Origin: a gamma proteobacterium L18
Lineage (GTDB): Bacteria; Pseudomonadota; Gammaproteobacteria; Pseudomonadales; Pseudomonadaceae
Direction of reading: 5' to 3'
Length of the DNA stretch: 64,000 nt
Assembly (NCBI GenBank): GCA_000497835.1
Contig: KI547169.1
Location: 409,329-473,328 of the forward strand
The notes under the pieces were generated by a model, which ran no database searches, had not been told where the DNA came from, and saw only the letters and a program-made list of their open reading frames with translations. Shown here piece after piece: positions 7,421 through 15,340 of the stretch (within the stretch, counting starts at the first letter, position 1; each line of letters begins with the position of its first letter). The translations under genes were made by a program, and so were the position numbers.

Positions 7421-7921
7421 TCAAACCACCCCATGCATAAAAAACTCAACCGGAACCTTAAAAAATTCCGAAAACCCCTTTATCTGAGCAACCGTCATTT
7501 TTCTTTTATTGTTCAAAATCTCGGAAACTGCGCTTTGAGTTGCAATATCAGATAAATCCTTCTGCTTGATCCCCCTGTCCGAGATCAGAAAAGCAAGTGC
7601 TTCCGACTGGGAAGAATAAGGAATCAAGACAGTAGCAGTCTCATACTCATATACACGATCAGCAACCAGCTCGGCAAAGCGCGCCGCTGCGTGACTCTCA
7701 CTATCTGCATGAGAATAGAGCTCATCAATCAGCGCCATCCGCCCCTTCAAGTCGTCATCACTTTCAATTGGATCGTGACATGCAGATAACAACTGGGACA
7801 TTGTAGCTATCTGATCATTCAGACCATCCAGCATGGGTGAAATATTGGCTATGAAGGAATCCAGTCCAGTGGCTTCGACTTTATCACGCTTCATTTCGTC
7901 ACCTGTAATTGCATCATACAT
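7421..7921 (-). CDS. higA: HigA-type antitoxin, XRE-family HTH
   Basis: This 166-residue protein has an acidic helical N-terminal half. The C-terminal helix-turn-helix reads ALAFLISDRGIKQKDLSDI then SAVSEILNNKRKMTVAQIK, followed by FSEFFKVPVEFFM, the standard HigA/XRE signature. The gene follows higB after 20 bp on the same strand, the toxin-first order typical of higBA. It should bind HigB and repress the operon, probably at the paired palindromes at 8348-8372. Family assignment is strong; activity is not tested. Confidence 0.85.
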   Translation of the reverse strand: MYDAITGDEMKRDKVEATGLDSFIANISPMLDGLNDQIATMSQLLSACHDPIESDDDLKGRMALIDELYSHADSESHAAARFAELVADRVYEYETATVLIPYSSQSEALAFLISDRGIKQKDLSDIATQSAVSEILNNKRKMTVAQIKGFSEFFKVPVEFFMHGVV

Positions 7922-7941
7922 AAAAGGCAGGCCACTTTGAC

Positions 7942-8298
7942 CTACGACTTGACATCACTCTTGCACCACTTGTCGTACGCGGCATGTGACAGGATGTCTT
8001 TGATGTAAATTGTACCGTTACGCGTGTTAATCCACGAAAGAATCCGACACTCATTTTTCTTGATATCAAACACATATATATCAAGAGGCCCTTTTAGGCT
8101 GGTATGCCTCAGCTTGGAGTGGGGGACTCGATCGACGTTCCATCCAGAAGCGGCGGCCCAGACCTTTCGTAGCTGTTCAAAAGACTCAAAGCGCAGGGTC
8201 GGCCTGTCGAAGGTAGTGAGCCACAGGCTCAATGCGGCTTTCCATTGGCTGTGCTCCTCCATAGCTTGGGCAACCGTCGGTTTCGCTATCACTCGCAT
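7942..8298 (-). CDS. higB: HigB-family toxin (mRNA interferase)
   Basis: This 118-residue RelE-fold protein begins MRVIAKPTVAQAMEEHSQWKA. It continues with TLRFESFEQLRKVW and a core DIYVFDIKKNECRILSWINT, and ends TIYIKDILSHAAYDKWCK. The conserved order (I-x-K-x-T-L/V at the start, N-x2-R-x-I/L strand, I-x5-T/S-H-x2-Y-D near the end) is that of HigB toxins, which cleave mRNA on the ribosome. A 100-200 bp promoter region with twin palindromes lies upstream. The HigA partner follows directly. The intact motif set suggests a working toxin (inference). Confidence 0.85.
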   Translation of the reverse strand: MRVIAKPTVAQAMEEHSQWKAALSLWLTTFDRPTLRFESFEQLRKVWAAASGWNVDRVPHSKLRHTSLKGPLDIYVFDIKKNECRILSWINTRNGTIYIKDILSHAAYDKWCKSDVKS

Positions 8299-8347
8299 AA
8301 TTCTTGGTCTTTGGCGTCCCTACATAACAGACAAATTATCTCGGATT

Positions 8348-8372
8348 CAGATATCTGTCAAACAGATATCTG
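8348..8372. promoter_or_regulatory. Twin palindrome operator upstream of higBA
   Basis: Two identical 10-bp palindromes CAGATATCTG at 8348-8357 and 8363-8372 are separated by 5 bp (centres 15 bp apart). They lie 50 bp upstream of the higB start. Paired palindromes at this distance are typical of HigA autoregulation. Confidence 0.65.
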
Positions 8373-8500
8373 TAACCTCAATAATCTCAAGCCTAGGTGA
8401 CCTTGGCCCATTGGCGCTGCACCTAAGCACTTCTTAGTAAATCAATCCCCGACACGCCCTAGACTCGCTCCGACAATCACACCGCAAGGAGCACTCCTCA

Positions 8501-8812
8501 ATGTCCATCCAAGCTCGCGTAGCATCCCTCAACCACACCCTGTGCCACCTGCTCCAGATCCCCGACACCATCCCCGAGCCAGAAGCCGAACAGCTAATGT
8601 CCGACCTGGACGTACTGACCTCCCAGCTCAGCCTCACTGATCCAGCTATACGCCAACTCCACGATCTGAACGGTGCGTTAGCACTACTGCTCCAGCTTCT
8701 GGACGCAGCCCATACGGAGAAGGTCGATGCTGAAAAAGTCAGATGCCTGCTTGAGCCAATTCGCGAGCGATTTGAGTTATCCACAGGCGAGCTTTCTCGT
8801 GTTTTAAGCTAA
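8501..8812 (+). CDS. Small hypothetical protein, DUF1484-like
   Basis: This 103-residue, mainly helical, acidic protein (SIQARVASLNHTLCHLLQI... LHDLNGALALLLQLLDAAH) resembles the uncharacterised DUF1484 family known from Pseudomonas and Ralstonia, from memory. An aaggag site precedes the ATG. No signal peptide, membrane segment or catalytic motif is visible. It stands between the higBA promoter region and a 286-bp gap that holds only a solo repeat arm (8995-9018). Function unknown. Confidence 0.7.
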   Translation: MSIQARVASLNHTLCHLLQIPDTIPEPEAEQLMSDLDVLTSQLSLTDPAIRQLHDLNGALALLLQLLDAAHTEKVDAEKVRCLLEPIRERFELSTGELSRVLS

Positions 8813-8994
8813 AAATTTTCGGGCGGGCGAGCGTTTTTTGTAGCGCTTTGCCCGCCTGTGGAAAACCAGCAGATGTCGAATGTGGATATTTTTATGCACA
8901 GCGTAATAGCCAGCAAACACGGACTGTAAAACAACTTATCAACGTGCATAACTCATTGATGTTGATAGTTTTTATGCAAGTTCGCGGTGCTCTT

Positions 8995-9018
8995 ATCGCG
9001 ACCAAGGTCGGCTCCTAC
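8995..9018 (+). repeat. Solo arm of the 'ccaaggtcggctcctac' repeat
   Basis: atcgcgaccaaggtcggctc followed by ctac matches the arms of the complete inverted repeats at 15251-15330, 19212-19291 and 52404-52483. No opposite arm is found nearby. Confidence 0.65.
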
Positions 9019-9098
9019 AGGGTCAAAACTGGGGTTTGCGGCCCTGTGGATAACCACCAAAATCCAGCCCAAAAAGCGAGATCCCCAACCCTCCAAAA

Positions 9099-9494
9099 TC
9101 ACCCCTTCAACCGCCCCCGAAGCCTCACCAAAACCCACGTCATCCGACACAGATGCCCAGCAATCCCCGCCCCCACCACCACAACCAAACAGAACGCCAT
9201 CCGCACCGAGTCATACAAAACATACCCACCCAGTCCCCGCGCCCGAGCTACCCCAAGCGCATGCCAAACGATCTCCACCAGCATCGGCAAGAACACCAAC
9301 ACCACCATCACCGCCATGCCCGCCAACGGCAGGCACCGCGCAAACAGCGCGGCCTCCACCACGCCCAGCGGCGCGTGCCGGTCGTGGGTGGGCACGGTCA
9401 GGGCGGTGGCCTGGTTGATCTCCTGGTACCAGGCGCCATAGAGAATGGCGACCACGGCCATCAGCAGGCTGGCCGCCGAGAGGGCGTCGCTCAT
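9099..9494 (-). CDS. Small membrane protein of an unknown two-gene unit
   Basis: This 131-residue protein has three or four hydrophobic stretches, at about residues 8-22, 50-76 and 98-120, separated by short charged loops. A basic tail (VRLRGRLKG) suggests an inner-membrane protein with a cytoplasmic C terminus. Its ATG overlaps the stop of the preceding gene (ATGA at 9491-9494), so the two are translationally coupled. I do not recognise the family. A membrane effector paired with a soluble sensor is one possibility (inference), suggested only by the toxin-rich neighbourhood. Confidence 0.7.
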   Translation of the reverse strand: MSDALSAASLLMAVVAILYGAWYQEINQATALTVPTHDRHAPLGVVEAALFARCLPLAGMAVMVVLVFLPMLVEIVWHALGVARARGLGGYVLYDSVRMAFCLVVVVGAGIAGHLCRMTWVLVRLRGRLKG

Positions 9495-10069
9495 GGCACG
9501 TACACCGCTGGGGTGGCGGCGAGGACGGTGCATAGCTGTTCGTAGGACGACTTGGTGATTTCGTAGGTGGACACGCTGCCGCGCTTTTTGCTGATGGAGG
9601 CCAGGGTGCCGTCGATGGAGGCGAGTTTTTTGTTCAGTTCCTCGATGACGTTGACGCTGTTCATGGTCACCAGGTAGGGGCCGTTGGCGCTTTCGGCGGT
9701 GGCGCCTTCCAGTACCAGTTTCAGGGTTTGGTCGATGGCATCGCGTAGCAGGTATTGGTATTTGGAGATGATGGAGCGCAGCAGCCCGCGGCTTTCGGTG
9801 GCGGTGGTCTGGAAGATTTTGCTGACGGTCTGCTCGTCCGGGATGTTTCCGGCAAAGACGTTTTCCACCAGCAGGAACAGGCGGTATTCGAGGATATCGG
9901 TGCCGCGCTTGAGTGCTTTTTGGCCGCGCATCATGGCCAGGTATTCCTGCAGGGCGGATTTGCCGTAGCCGGCCAGGGCGGTGGGTACGCTGGCGGGGGC
10001 TGTCCCGATGATTTGGCCGATTTCTGCGATTTCGGCGGGGTCCAGGTTCAGGTCGAATTCGATGCGCAT
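9491..10069 (-). CDS. Hypothetical soluble protein coupled to the membrane protein
   Basis: This 192-residue protein begins MRIEFDLNLDPAEIAEIGQI. A helical middle (LEYRLFLLVENVFAGNIPDE, then LLRSIISKYQYLL) follows. The C-terminal part has a coiled-coil-like helix (VIEELNKKLASIDGTLASIS). I start at 10069 because a ggagaa site lies just upstream; an in-frame start 57 bp earlier has none. The stop overlaps the start of the membrane protein gene. No known domain is recognised. The 163-bp gap to the PIN gene upstream leaves room for a separate promoter. Confidence 0.72.
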   Translation of the reverse strand: MRIEFDLNLDPAEIAEIGQIIGTAPASVPTALAGYGKSALQEYLAMMRGQKALKRGTDILEYRLFLLVENVFAGNIPDEQTVSKIFQTTATESRGLLRSIISKYQYLLRDAIDQTLKLVLEGATAESANGPYLVTMNSVNVIEELNKKLASIDGTLASISKKRGSVSTYEITKSSYEQLCTVLAATPAVYVP

Positions 10070-10232
10070 CCGTTGTTCTCCATGGGGACGACTTGAGAGC
10101 TGAGTGCTCTGGGTCGAGTAATCCATAGGGGGATGCGGGAAGGCTGTAGGAAATTTCCCAAGTTGGTGGCCGGGAGTTTTTCTGGGTCAGGGAGGACCAG
10201 CGCAGCCTGGCGGCAGCGGCTACACGTCAGGC

Positions 10233-10730
10233 TCAGGACTGTAGGATGAACTGTGCTTCCAGCTTGCCCAGGAGGTCGAAGGTATTCATGTAGGGCACGC
10301 CGAACCATTCGCACACGTTGGGAATGATGAATTTGCGCTTGATGGCGTCGTTGTAGACTTCGTGGGTGACCACTACTGCGCCTGTTGTCATGGCTCTCGC
10401 GATTAGCCAAGGGTCGGCGCCACGCAGGAATTCGTCCATGGCGCCGGCATGCATGGCGGGGGCGTTTTCGGCTACCGCGGCGACGACCTTGGCGTAGGCC
10501 TTTTGGGTGTCTGCATCACTGATATCGTGAAACAGATCGCCATTGTCATGCGCCCACTGGGTCAGTTCATCGTTGCCTTTGATCAACTCTTCACGTACCG
10601 GAACGATGCTTGCCAGTTGCTCAGCCTGGTTTTGCACCAGCAGCCAGTTCCAATACCCAGGGCAGACCGCCATTGAGTAGTAACGGTTTTTGGCTTCGAT
10701 CAGGGTGTTGGAATCCAGTAGGTGCTTCAT
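10233..10730 (-). CDS. DUF4411 PIN-like toxin
   Basis: This 165-residue protein opens with LLDSNTLIEAKNRYYS, the first acidic motif of the PIN fold. CPGYWNWL, then ADPWLIARAMTTGAVVVTH and KRKFIIPNVCEWFGV complete the DUF4411 pattern. DUF4411 proteins are predicted RNase toxins paired with an XRE/ImmA-IrrE protein, exactly the gene that precedes it here. Its ATG overlaps the stop of that gene (ATGA at 10727-10730). The conserved acidic residues are present, so it may be active. Target RNA is unknown. Confidence 0.85.
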   Translation of the reverse strand: MKHLLDSNTLIEAKNRYYSMAVCPGYWNWLLVQNQAEQLASIVPVREELIKGNDELTQWAHDNGDLFHDISDADTQKAYAKVVAAVAENAPAMHAGAMDEFLRGADPWLIARAMTTGAVVVTHEVYNDAIKRKFIIPNVCEWFGVPYMNTFDLLGKLEAQFILQS

Positions 10731-11863
10731 TCCGTGAGCTTGCTCGCATAGGTTTTCAATTTGGCGGGCTGCATTCCCAGCAGGCTCCCCGCTTCGCGCA
10801 ACAGCATCCGCCCACTCATGGCCTGCGCCAGCACTGCGCGGCTGAAGCGGGCGCTGTTTTTTGCCGTCGCGGTGCGGTAGTAGTCGCCACCCCCACCGTC
10901 CTTGTCCCGATAGGCTTGCAGTACTTGGCGGTAGTAGGCGCCATACGCCCCGCTGCTGATCAGGCCAAGGTCACGTGCGCGACGGCCGATAACCAGGGTG
11001 CTGACATGGAAGCGGCCGGCGAGTGGGGCCAGGTTTTGCTGCCATTCAATGTCGCCGTCCCAGAGGGGCCGTATTTGCTGTTCCGGCACCAGAAACTCGC
11101 CGGCCACCGCGTTGCAGAAGACCTCTTCGCGTCTGCCGTTTGGGCTGCCGCCATCGGACAGGCCCGTGCTGCCGATCCACAGGTGCGCCAGTTCGTGCAT
11201 CAAGGTAAATAGGCGGGCGGTAGGGGCGTCGGCGCTGTTGATGAAGACCACTGGGGCGTAGGCGTTGCTGATGGCGAAGCCGCGGAATTCACCGACATCC
11301 AGCTTGCGGTGGGTGTTGCCCAAGGCCACGCCGCTTCGCATGACAAGAATGCCGATGGCTTCGCACGCTTCTATCAGGCGGCGGGAATAGTCGTCGTATC
11401 CAAGCCGGGCGGTATAGGGATCAACTCCCAAGGTACGGCGCATGTCGGCAACTACGGTGGCAATGTCCGTGGACACCTCGAACCGGCCGACGAAGCCCAG
11501 GCGCTCCCGACCATGTTCGTCGAGGTACTCCAGGTACCACTGTTGTTTGCTGATCACGTCTTTGACGGTGTCCAGCAGGTTGAGGCTTGGGCGGTGAGGT
11601 GCGGCGCCACCCACGGTACGCAAGTCGGGCAGCCCCAGTTGCTCAATCGGCGGCTCTTTGAGGAACAGGAAGCCAAAGGGCACGTGCACCAGGCTGGCCC
11701 AGTGTTGTGCCTGTTTGAAGGTAGGCAGGCTATGCCCGGATTCCCAGGTTTGCACGCGCTCGGGTTTGGCATGGAGTTTTTTGGCCAACTGCTCGGCAGA
11801 CAGGCCGGCGCGCTCACGGGACCAGGCGAGTAACATGGGATTGATAAAAGCGGCTTGGCTCAT
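10727..11863 (-). CDS. XRE-ImmA/IrrE regulator-protease, antitoxin candidate
   Basis: This 378-residue protein joins an N-terminal XRE helix-turn-helix (AGLSAEQLAKKL...VQTWESGHSLPTF, about residues 18-50) to an ImmA/IrrE metallopeptidase domain. The zinc motif HELAHLWIG lies near residue 225, with VVFINSADAPTARLFTLM just before it. Such fusions (COG2856 type) often sit directly upstream of PIN/DUF4411 toxins and are predicted antitoxins that may be removed by proteolysis. I prefer the ATG at 11863; a GTG 6 bp upstream is possible. The stop is coupled to the PIN gene. Confidence 0.85.
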   Translation of the reverse strand: MSQAAFINPMLLAWSRERAGLSAEQLAKKLHAKPERVQTWESGHSLPTFKQAQHWASLVHVPFGFLFLKEPPIEQLGLPDLRTVGGAAPHRPSLNLLDTVKDVISKQQWYLEYLDEHGRERLGFVGRFEVSTDIATVVADMRRTLGVDPYTARLGYDDYSRRLIEACEAIGILVMRSGVALGNTHRKLDVGEFRGFAISNAYAPVVFINSADAPTARLFTLMHELAHLWIGSTGLSDGGSPNGRREEVFCNAVAGEFLVPEQQIRPLWDGDIEWQQNLAPLAGRFHVSTLVIGRRARDLGLISSGAYGAYYRQVLQAYRDKDGGGGDYYRTATAKNSARFSRAVLAQAMSGRMLLREAGSLLGMQPAKLKTYASKLTE

Positions 11864-11975
11864 TGGCACACGCGGTTTGAAGATATCTCGCCAGTGTAGC
11901 GGCTAGGTTTGCGGGAAGGTTTGTCTGGACCTGGTTTTCAGCGACGAACGGTGATCCCAATTGCATGGGGATATT

Positions 11976-13220
11976 TCACTCGGCCACCACCCGGTTGCGC
12001 CCACTGGCCTTGGCCCGATAAAGCGCCCGATCGCTACGCCCCATCGCCGCTTCAGCCCCTTCATCACCCTCACGCAAATCACTGACGCCAATACTGACAG
12101 TCAACCCAATCACCTGCCCCCCATGCATCAACGGCGTAACCGCCAGCTTCTCCTGCAACCGCACGGCAAACACACACGCATCCCGGCGATGGGTTTCGCG
12201 CAGCAACACGGCAAATTCCTCGCCGCCAATCCGCCCGGCCACGTCGGTTTTGCGCAGTTGCCCGCTGAGAATGTTGGCGAAGTGCTTCAGCGCCAGGTCG
12301 CCGGTGGCATGCCCCCAGCGGTCGTTGATGTGTTTGAAGTGGTCGAGGTCGAGCATCAGGACGCAGGCGTTGTGCTGCTGCCCAACCAGTTGCTGCATGA
12401 AGTGCCGGCGGTTGGGCAGCTGGGTGAGGAAGTCGATGCTGGCGTGAATTTGCAGGTCGGCTTCCAGGCGTTTGCGTTCGGTGATGTCGGTGGAGGTGCC
12501 GATCATGCGCAGGGGGTTGCCGTCGGCGTCGCGGGCCACGACTTTGCCGCGGCTGTTGATCCATTTGTAGCTGCCGTCCTTGCAGCGGATGCGGTGCTCT
12601 ACCTCGTAGGCGCTGGTGCGTTGCTGGAAGTGGGCCTGGATGGTGGCTTGCACAAACGGCAGGTCGTCGGGGTGGACGCGGTTGTAGCTGTCGCTGAGGT
12701 TGGGGGTCAGTTCGTGGGCTTCGTAGCCCAGCAGGGCTTTCCAGCCGGGGGAGTAGTGGATCTGGTTATGCAGTACGTCGCGGTCCCACACGCCGGTGCC
12801 GCTGTTGTCGATGGCCAGTGCCAGGCGGTCCTGGCTTTCGCGCAGGGCGTGGAGTTCGTGTTTGAGGGCGGTTTCGCGCTGTTCGGCCTGTAGCGCGGCT
12901 GCGGCCAGGTGTACCAGGTCTTCGAGCAGTTGCTGTTCGCCCGGGTGCAGTTGATTGCGGCCCAGCAGGATGAATTCGCCCAATGCCTGGCCGTTTTCAT
13001 CAGTGATGAGGGCATGGCACTGCGGGCCTTGCAGGTGGGCAGGCGGCGGTGTTCCGCTGCTGGCTCGCAGGCTGGGTTGGCCGTTGTGGTGTTGCATCAG
13101 GATGGCGCAGGTGACGCCGAAGTGGCGTTGCGCGAGGCGAGTCAGTCCATGGAAGCGTTCGTCCGTTAGTACGTCTGGCTTGGGGGGCTGCTCGGCGTCG
13201 GCGTCCACGCTTGTCACCAT
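11976..13220 (-). CDS. PAS-GGEEF diguanylate cyclase
   Basis: This 414-residue cytoplasmic protein has an N-terminal GAF-like region (to about residue 140), a PAS domain with PAC motif ([10 protein letters not shown] ... [19 protein letters not shown] ... [13 protein letters not shown], about 145-270) and a GGDEF domain (275-414). The signature [11 protein letters not shown] is intact, so it should make cyclic di-GMP from two GTP. An RKTD inhibitory site lies five residues before it, implying product inhibition. There is no membrane segment, so it probably senses a cytoplasmic ligand. Its start lies opposite the upstream end of a truncated gene remnant. Confidence 0.9.
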   Translation of the reverse strand: MVTSVDADAEQPPKPDVLTDERFHGLTRLAQRHFGVTCAILMQHHNGQPSLRASSGTPPPAHLQGPQCHALITDENGQALGEFILLGRNQLHPGEQQLLEDLVHLAAAALQAEQRETALKHELHALRESQDRLALAIDNSGTGVWDRDVLHNQIHYSPGWKALLGYEAHELTPNLSDSYNRVHPDDLPFVQATIQAHFQQRTSAYEVEHRIRCKDGSYKWINSRGKVVARDADGNPLRMIGTSTDITERKRLEADLQIHASIDFLTQLPNRRHFMQQLVGQQHNACVLMLDLDHFKHINDRWGHATGDLALKHFANILSGQLRKTDVAGRIGGEEFAVLLRETHRRDACVFAVRLQEKLAVTPLMHGGQVIGLTVSIGVSDLREGDEGAEAAMGRSDRALYRAKASGRNRVVAE

Positions 13221-13320
13221 GAATAAGGCCTGGGGCCATCATCGCACAGGTTATGCGGGGGTAACCGTCTGTCCGACGGGGTGTGTTCAAGATACACAAA
13301 CCGAAAGCATTGGAAATTGC

Positions 13321-13668
13321 CAAGCCGGCCTATTTGATAACGAACGACCGATCTTCAAACGGCTGGAGAAGGTGCCTTTCGACTTCTACTACCACTATGA
13401 GTGCGAGGCAAAAGGTATCACCACCCAACACAAGCACAAGATAGTGGATTGGGAGGCGTGTGCGCTATATCGCAACGTAAAGCGTAGTCACGGCGCTCAG
13501 GCCTGGGAGACTGCATTCAGGGACAAAATTGAACGCCAGCTTCCTCAGAATGACCTGATGCTGCTGATGGGTACTGTTCATCGGTTTCCGGATCAATGGC
13601 TGATAGTCAGCCTGATCTACCCGCCTAGGCGACATCCTGAAACAGATCGCCAGCAGTCTCTGTTCTGA
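13321..13668 (+). pseudogene. 5'-truncated remnant of a DUF488-associated protein
   Basis: The frame from QAGLFDNERPIFKRLEKVPF through HKHKIVDWEACALYRN to MGTVHRFPDQWLIVSLIYPP is the C-terminal half of a protein of about 230-250 residues that I know as a frequent neighbour of DUF488 genes. The N-terminal half (usually a KTYP...IRIYPVP region) is absent. Upstream of 13321 the frame has no proper start other than an ATG at 13219 that lies opposite the diguanylate cyclase start codon, and no ribosome-binding site. Its 3' end overlaps the DUF488 gene by 44 bp tail to tail. It is probably non-functional. Confidence 0.65.
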
Positions 13669-14101
13669 ACGGGAGATGGACTGCTTCCGTGGACGGAACC
13701 ATGTCTACCGCAGCCTCGGCAATGAGGCTGCGGTGACAAAATCGGTAATCTGCCTCGAAACAGACCATGCATACATTCTGGTTGCCAGCCTGGTCAATGA
13801 CTTCCCGCACATGCCCAGGCTGCGTCTGGATATAGGCGCGAAAACCTGAGACGTAGCGACCCCAGTCACGATCTATCTTGTATTGATTGCGCACAGGCTT
13901 CGGGCATCCCAGTCCGGCAATGTGCTCATATTCGATGCCCGCGCCCGCCAGGCATTGGGCAAAAGACTTCTTCGAAAATCCGGGTTTTCTGGAGAGCGGA
14001 TACTCGCGAACGTCCAATACTTTATCGACGCCCGCAGATTTGAGGCGTTCGATGAAGGCGTCGATGCTCAGACCTTCGTAGCCCGCAGTAAATAAAGCCA
14101 T
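13625..14101 (-). CDS. DUF488 family protein
   Basis: This 158-residue protein begins LFTAGYEGLSIDAFIERLK and contains the DUF488 landmarks LDVREYPLSRKPGFSK and CFEADYRFCHRSLIAEA. These are conserved cysteine/histidine and arginine residues of unknown catalytic role. An aggggga site lies just before the ATG. Its usual partner gene is present next door only as a C-terminal fragment, overlapping this gene tail to tail, so the pair appears broken. Function is unknown; the family is widespread. Confidence 0.88.
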   Translation of the reverse strand: MALFTAGYEGLSIDAFIERLKSAGVDKVLDVREYPLSRKPGFSKKSFAQCLAGAGIEYEHIAGLGCPKPVRNQYKIDRDWGRYVSGFRAYIQTQPGHVREVIDQAGNQNVCMVCFEADYRFCHRSLIAEAAVDMVPSTEAVHLPFRTETAGDLFQDVA

Positions 14102-14292
14102 TCATTCCCCCTGGCATCCATGCGCTCAGTCGTAAAAATTCGCGAGACTATACCACCCCCGCATGGTCGGCCTGACGCGTGACGATGTATGGCGCCCTCG
14201 GTCATGTAACCCCGTTTTGCGAGGGCGTAGGCTGGCCTTTGTGGGCCCTGACAGTGCTAAAGTCCTGCCCATCAACCGCAAAGGAATCCCCC

Positions 14293-14712
14293 GTGGCAAG
14301 CAAATCCTATATCGAAAGTTCTCTGTCGGCCGGCGAGCAGATCGAGGCCGTGTTCAAGCTGCATTGGCTGAGCTGGGTGAATGTGTGGTTCTGGGTGCTG
14401 TTGGCGGTGCTGACGGTGGGCATCCTCTCCCCCGTGGCCATTTACAAGTGGCTGAGTCTGCGCTGCCAGGAGAATGGGGTGACCAACAAGCGAGTTATCC
14501 ACAAACGCGGGATCATCAGCCGCACCACCGATGAGATGAAGCTGTCGTCGATCGAGACGGTGGATCTGGATCAAAGTGTGATGGGGCGGCTGCTGGGGTT
14601 TGGCACGGTGCGGATTACCGGGCGGGGGATCAGTGACTTGGTGTTGAAGGGGATTGATGATCCGTTGCAGGTGAAGCGGCATATTGAAGGGGTGAGTAAC
14701 CCAGTGCGTTGA
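14293..14712 (+). CDS. PH domain-containing membrane protein (DUF304/bPH2)
   Basis: This 139-residue protein starts at a GTG (14293) behind an aagga site; upstream codons of the frame have no such signal. A hydrophobic hairpin WLSWVNVWFWVLLAVLTVGILSPVAIYKW is split over about residues 24-53. It is followed by a bacterial PH domain with the typical NGVTNKRVIHKRGIISRTTDEMK and a DLDQSVMGRLLGFGTVRITG strand pair (quoted here in overlapping pieces of the same domain). Such proteins sit in the inner membrane; the role is unknown. Confidence 0.85.
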   Translation: MASKSYIESSLSAGEQIEAVFKLHWLSWVNVWFWVLLAVLTVGILSPVAIYKWLSLRCQENGVTNKRVIHKRGIISRTTDEMKLSSIETVDLDQSVMGRLLGFGTVRITGRGISDLVLKGIDDPLQVKRHIEGVSNPVR

Positions 14713-14792
14713 ACCAGCGCCTTGCAACTGGCCCTGCCCTACCTGGTCTCTGTACTATGCGCCATGTTGTTCAATCTCTTGGGTAACTGATC

Positions 14793-15239
14793 ATGAAGCG
14801 TCTGCTTTCGCTGTTGTGTGTACTGGCTGGTTTTCACCTTTCCATCGCCATGGCTGATGCTTCGGCGTCTGCCCAGCAAACCACCCAGAGTTTTTATGCC
14901 TGGTATTTGAAGCGCCTGAGCGATGACAAGGTGCCGCTCAATGACAACCCGCAGCAGATGCAGCAGTACGTGGCGGACAGCCTGATCAAGTCGATCGACA
15001 AGCAGGCCAAGAGCGAAGACGGGCTGGATGAGGACTACTTCATCAAGTCGCAGGATTATGACGATACTTGGCTGACCCATATCCAGGTGACCGAGACGGC
15101 CAACAAGGGCGCGACGGCGAAGGAGAATGTTGTGTTGGGGACTACCCAGGACAATAGCCAGGTGCTGAATGTGAGCTTGGGCAAGGATAAGGATGGCTGG
15201 AAGATTGTGGGTGTGGAGTTGGTGCCGACCGAGCAGTAA
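14793..15239 (+). CDS. Secreted DUF3828-like protein
   Basis: This 148-residue protein carries a signal peptide (MKRLLSLLCVLAGFHLSIAM followed by ADA) and a mature domain QQTTQSFYAWYLKRLSDD...FIKSQDYDDTW. It ends in strands LNVSLGKDKDGWKIVGVELV. This matches the DUF3828 (YbjP/YqhG-like) pattern of periplasmic NTF2-like proteins. A ggtaact stretch precedes the ATG. It stands alone between the PH-domain gene and a palindromic repeat. Function unknown. Confidence 0.8.
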   Translation: MKRLLSLLCVLAGFHLSIAMADASASAQQTTQSFYAWYLKRLSDDKVPLNDNPQQMQQYVADSLIKSIDKQAKSEDGLDEDYFIKSQDYDDTWLTHIQVTETANKGATAKENVVLGTTQDNSQVLNVSLGKDKDGWKIVGVELVPTEQ

Positions 15240-15250
15240 CGCCTTCGATC

Positions 15251-15330
15251 GCGTCGCCTGCATCGCGGCCAAGGCCGGCTCCTACCAAGAACGGCGTAGG
15301 CGCCGACTTTAGTCGCGATGCAGACAACGC
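15251..15330. repeat. Intergenic palindromic repeat, 'ggccaaggccggctcctac' family
   Basis: Two 35-base inverted arms (15251-15285 and 15296-15330) with a few mismatches flank a 10-base loop. Same family as 19212-19291 and 52404-52483. Lies between two convergent genes. Confidence 0.8.
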
Positions 15331-15340
15331 AGTTTCAAAC

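Noticed and set aside
12955..13320. N-terminal extension of the DUF488-neighbour frame
   Set aside because: It lies opposite the diguanylate cyclase coding sequence and its promoter, with no protein-like features; only the part after 13321 looks like real coding descent.
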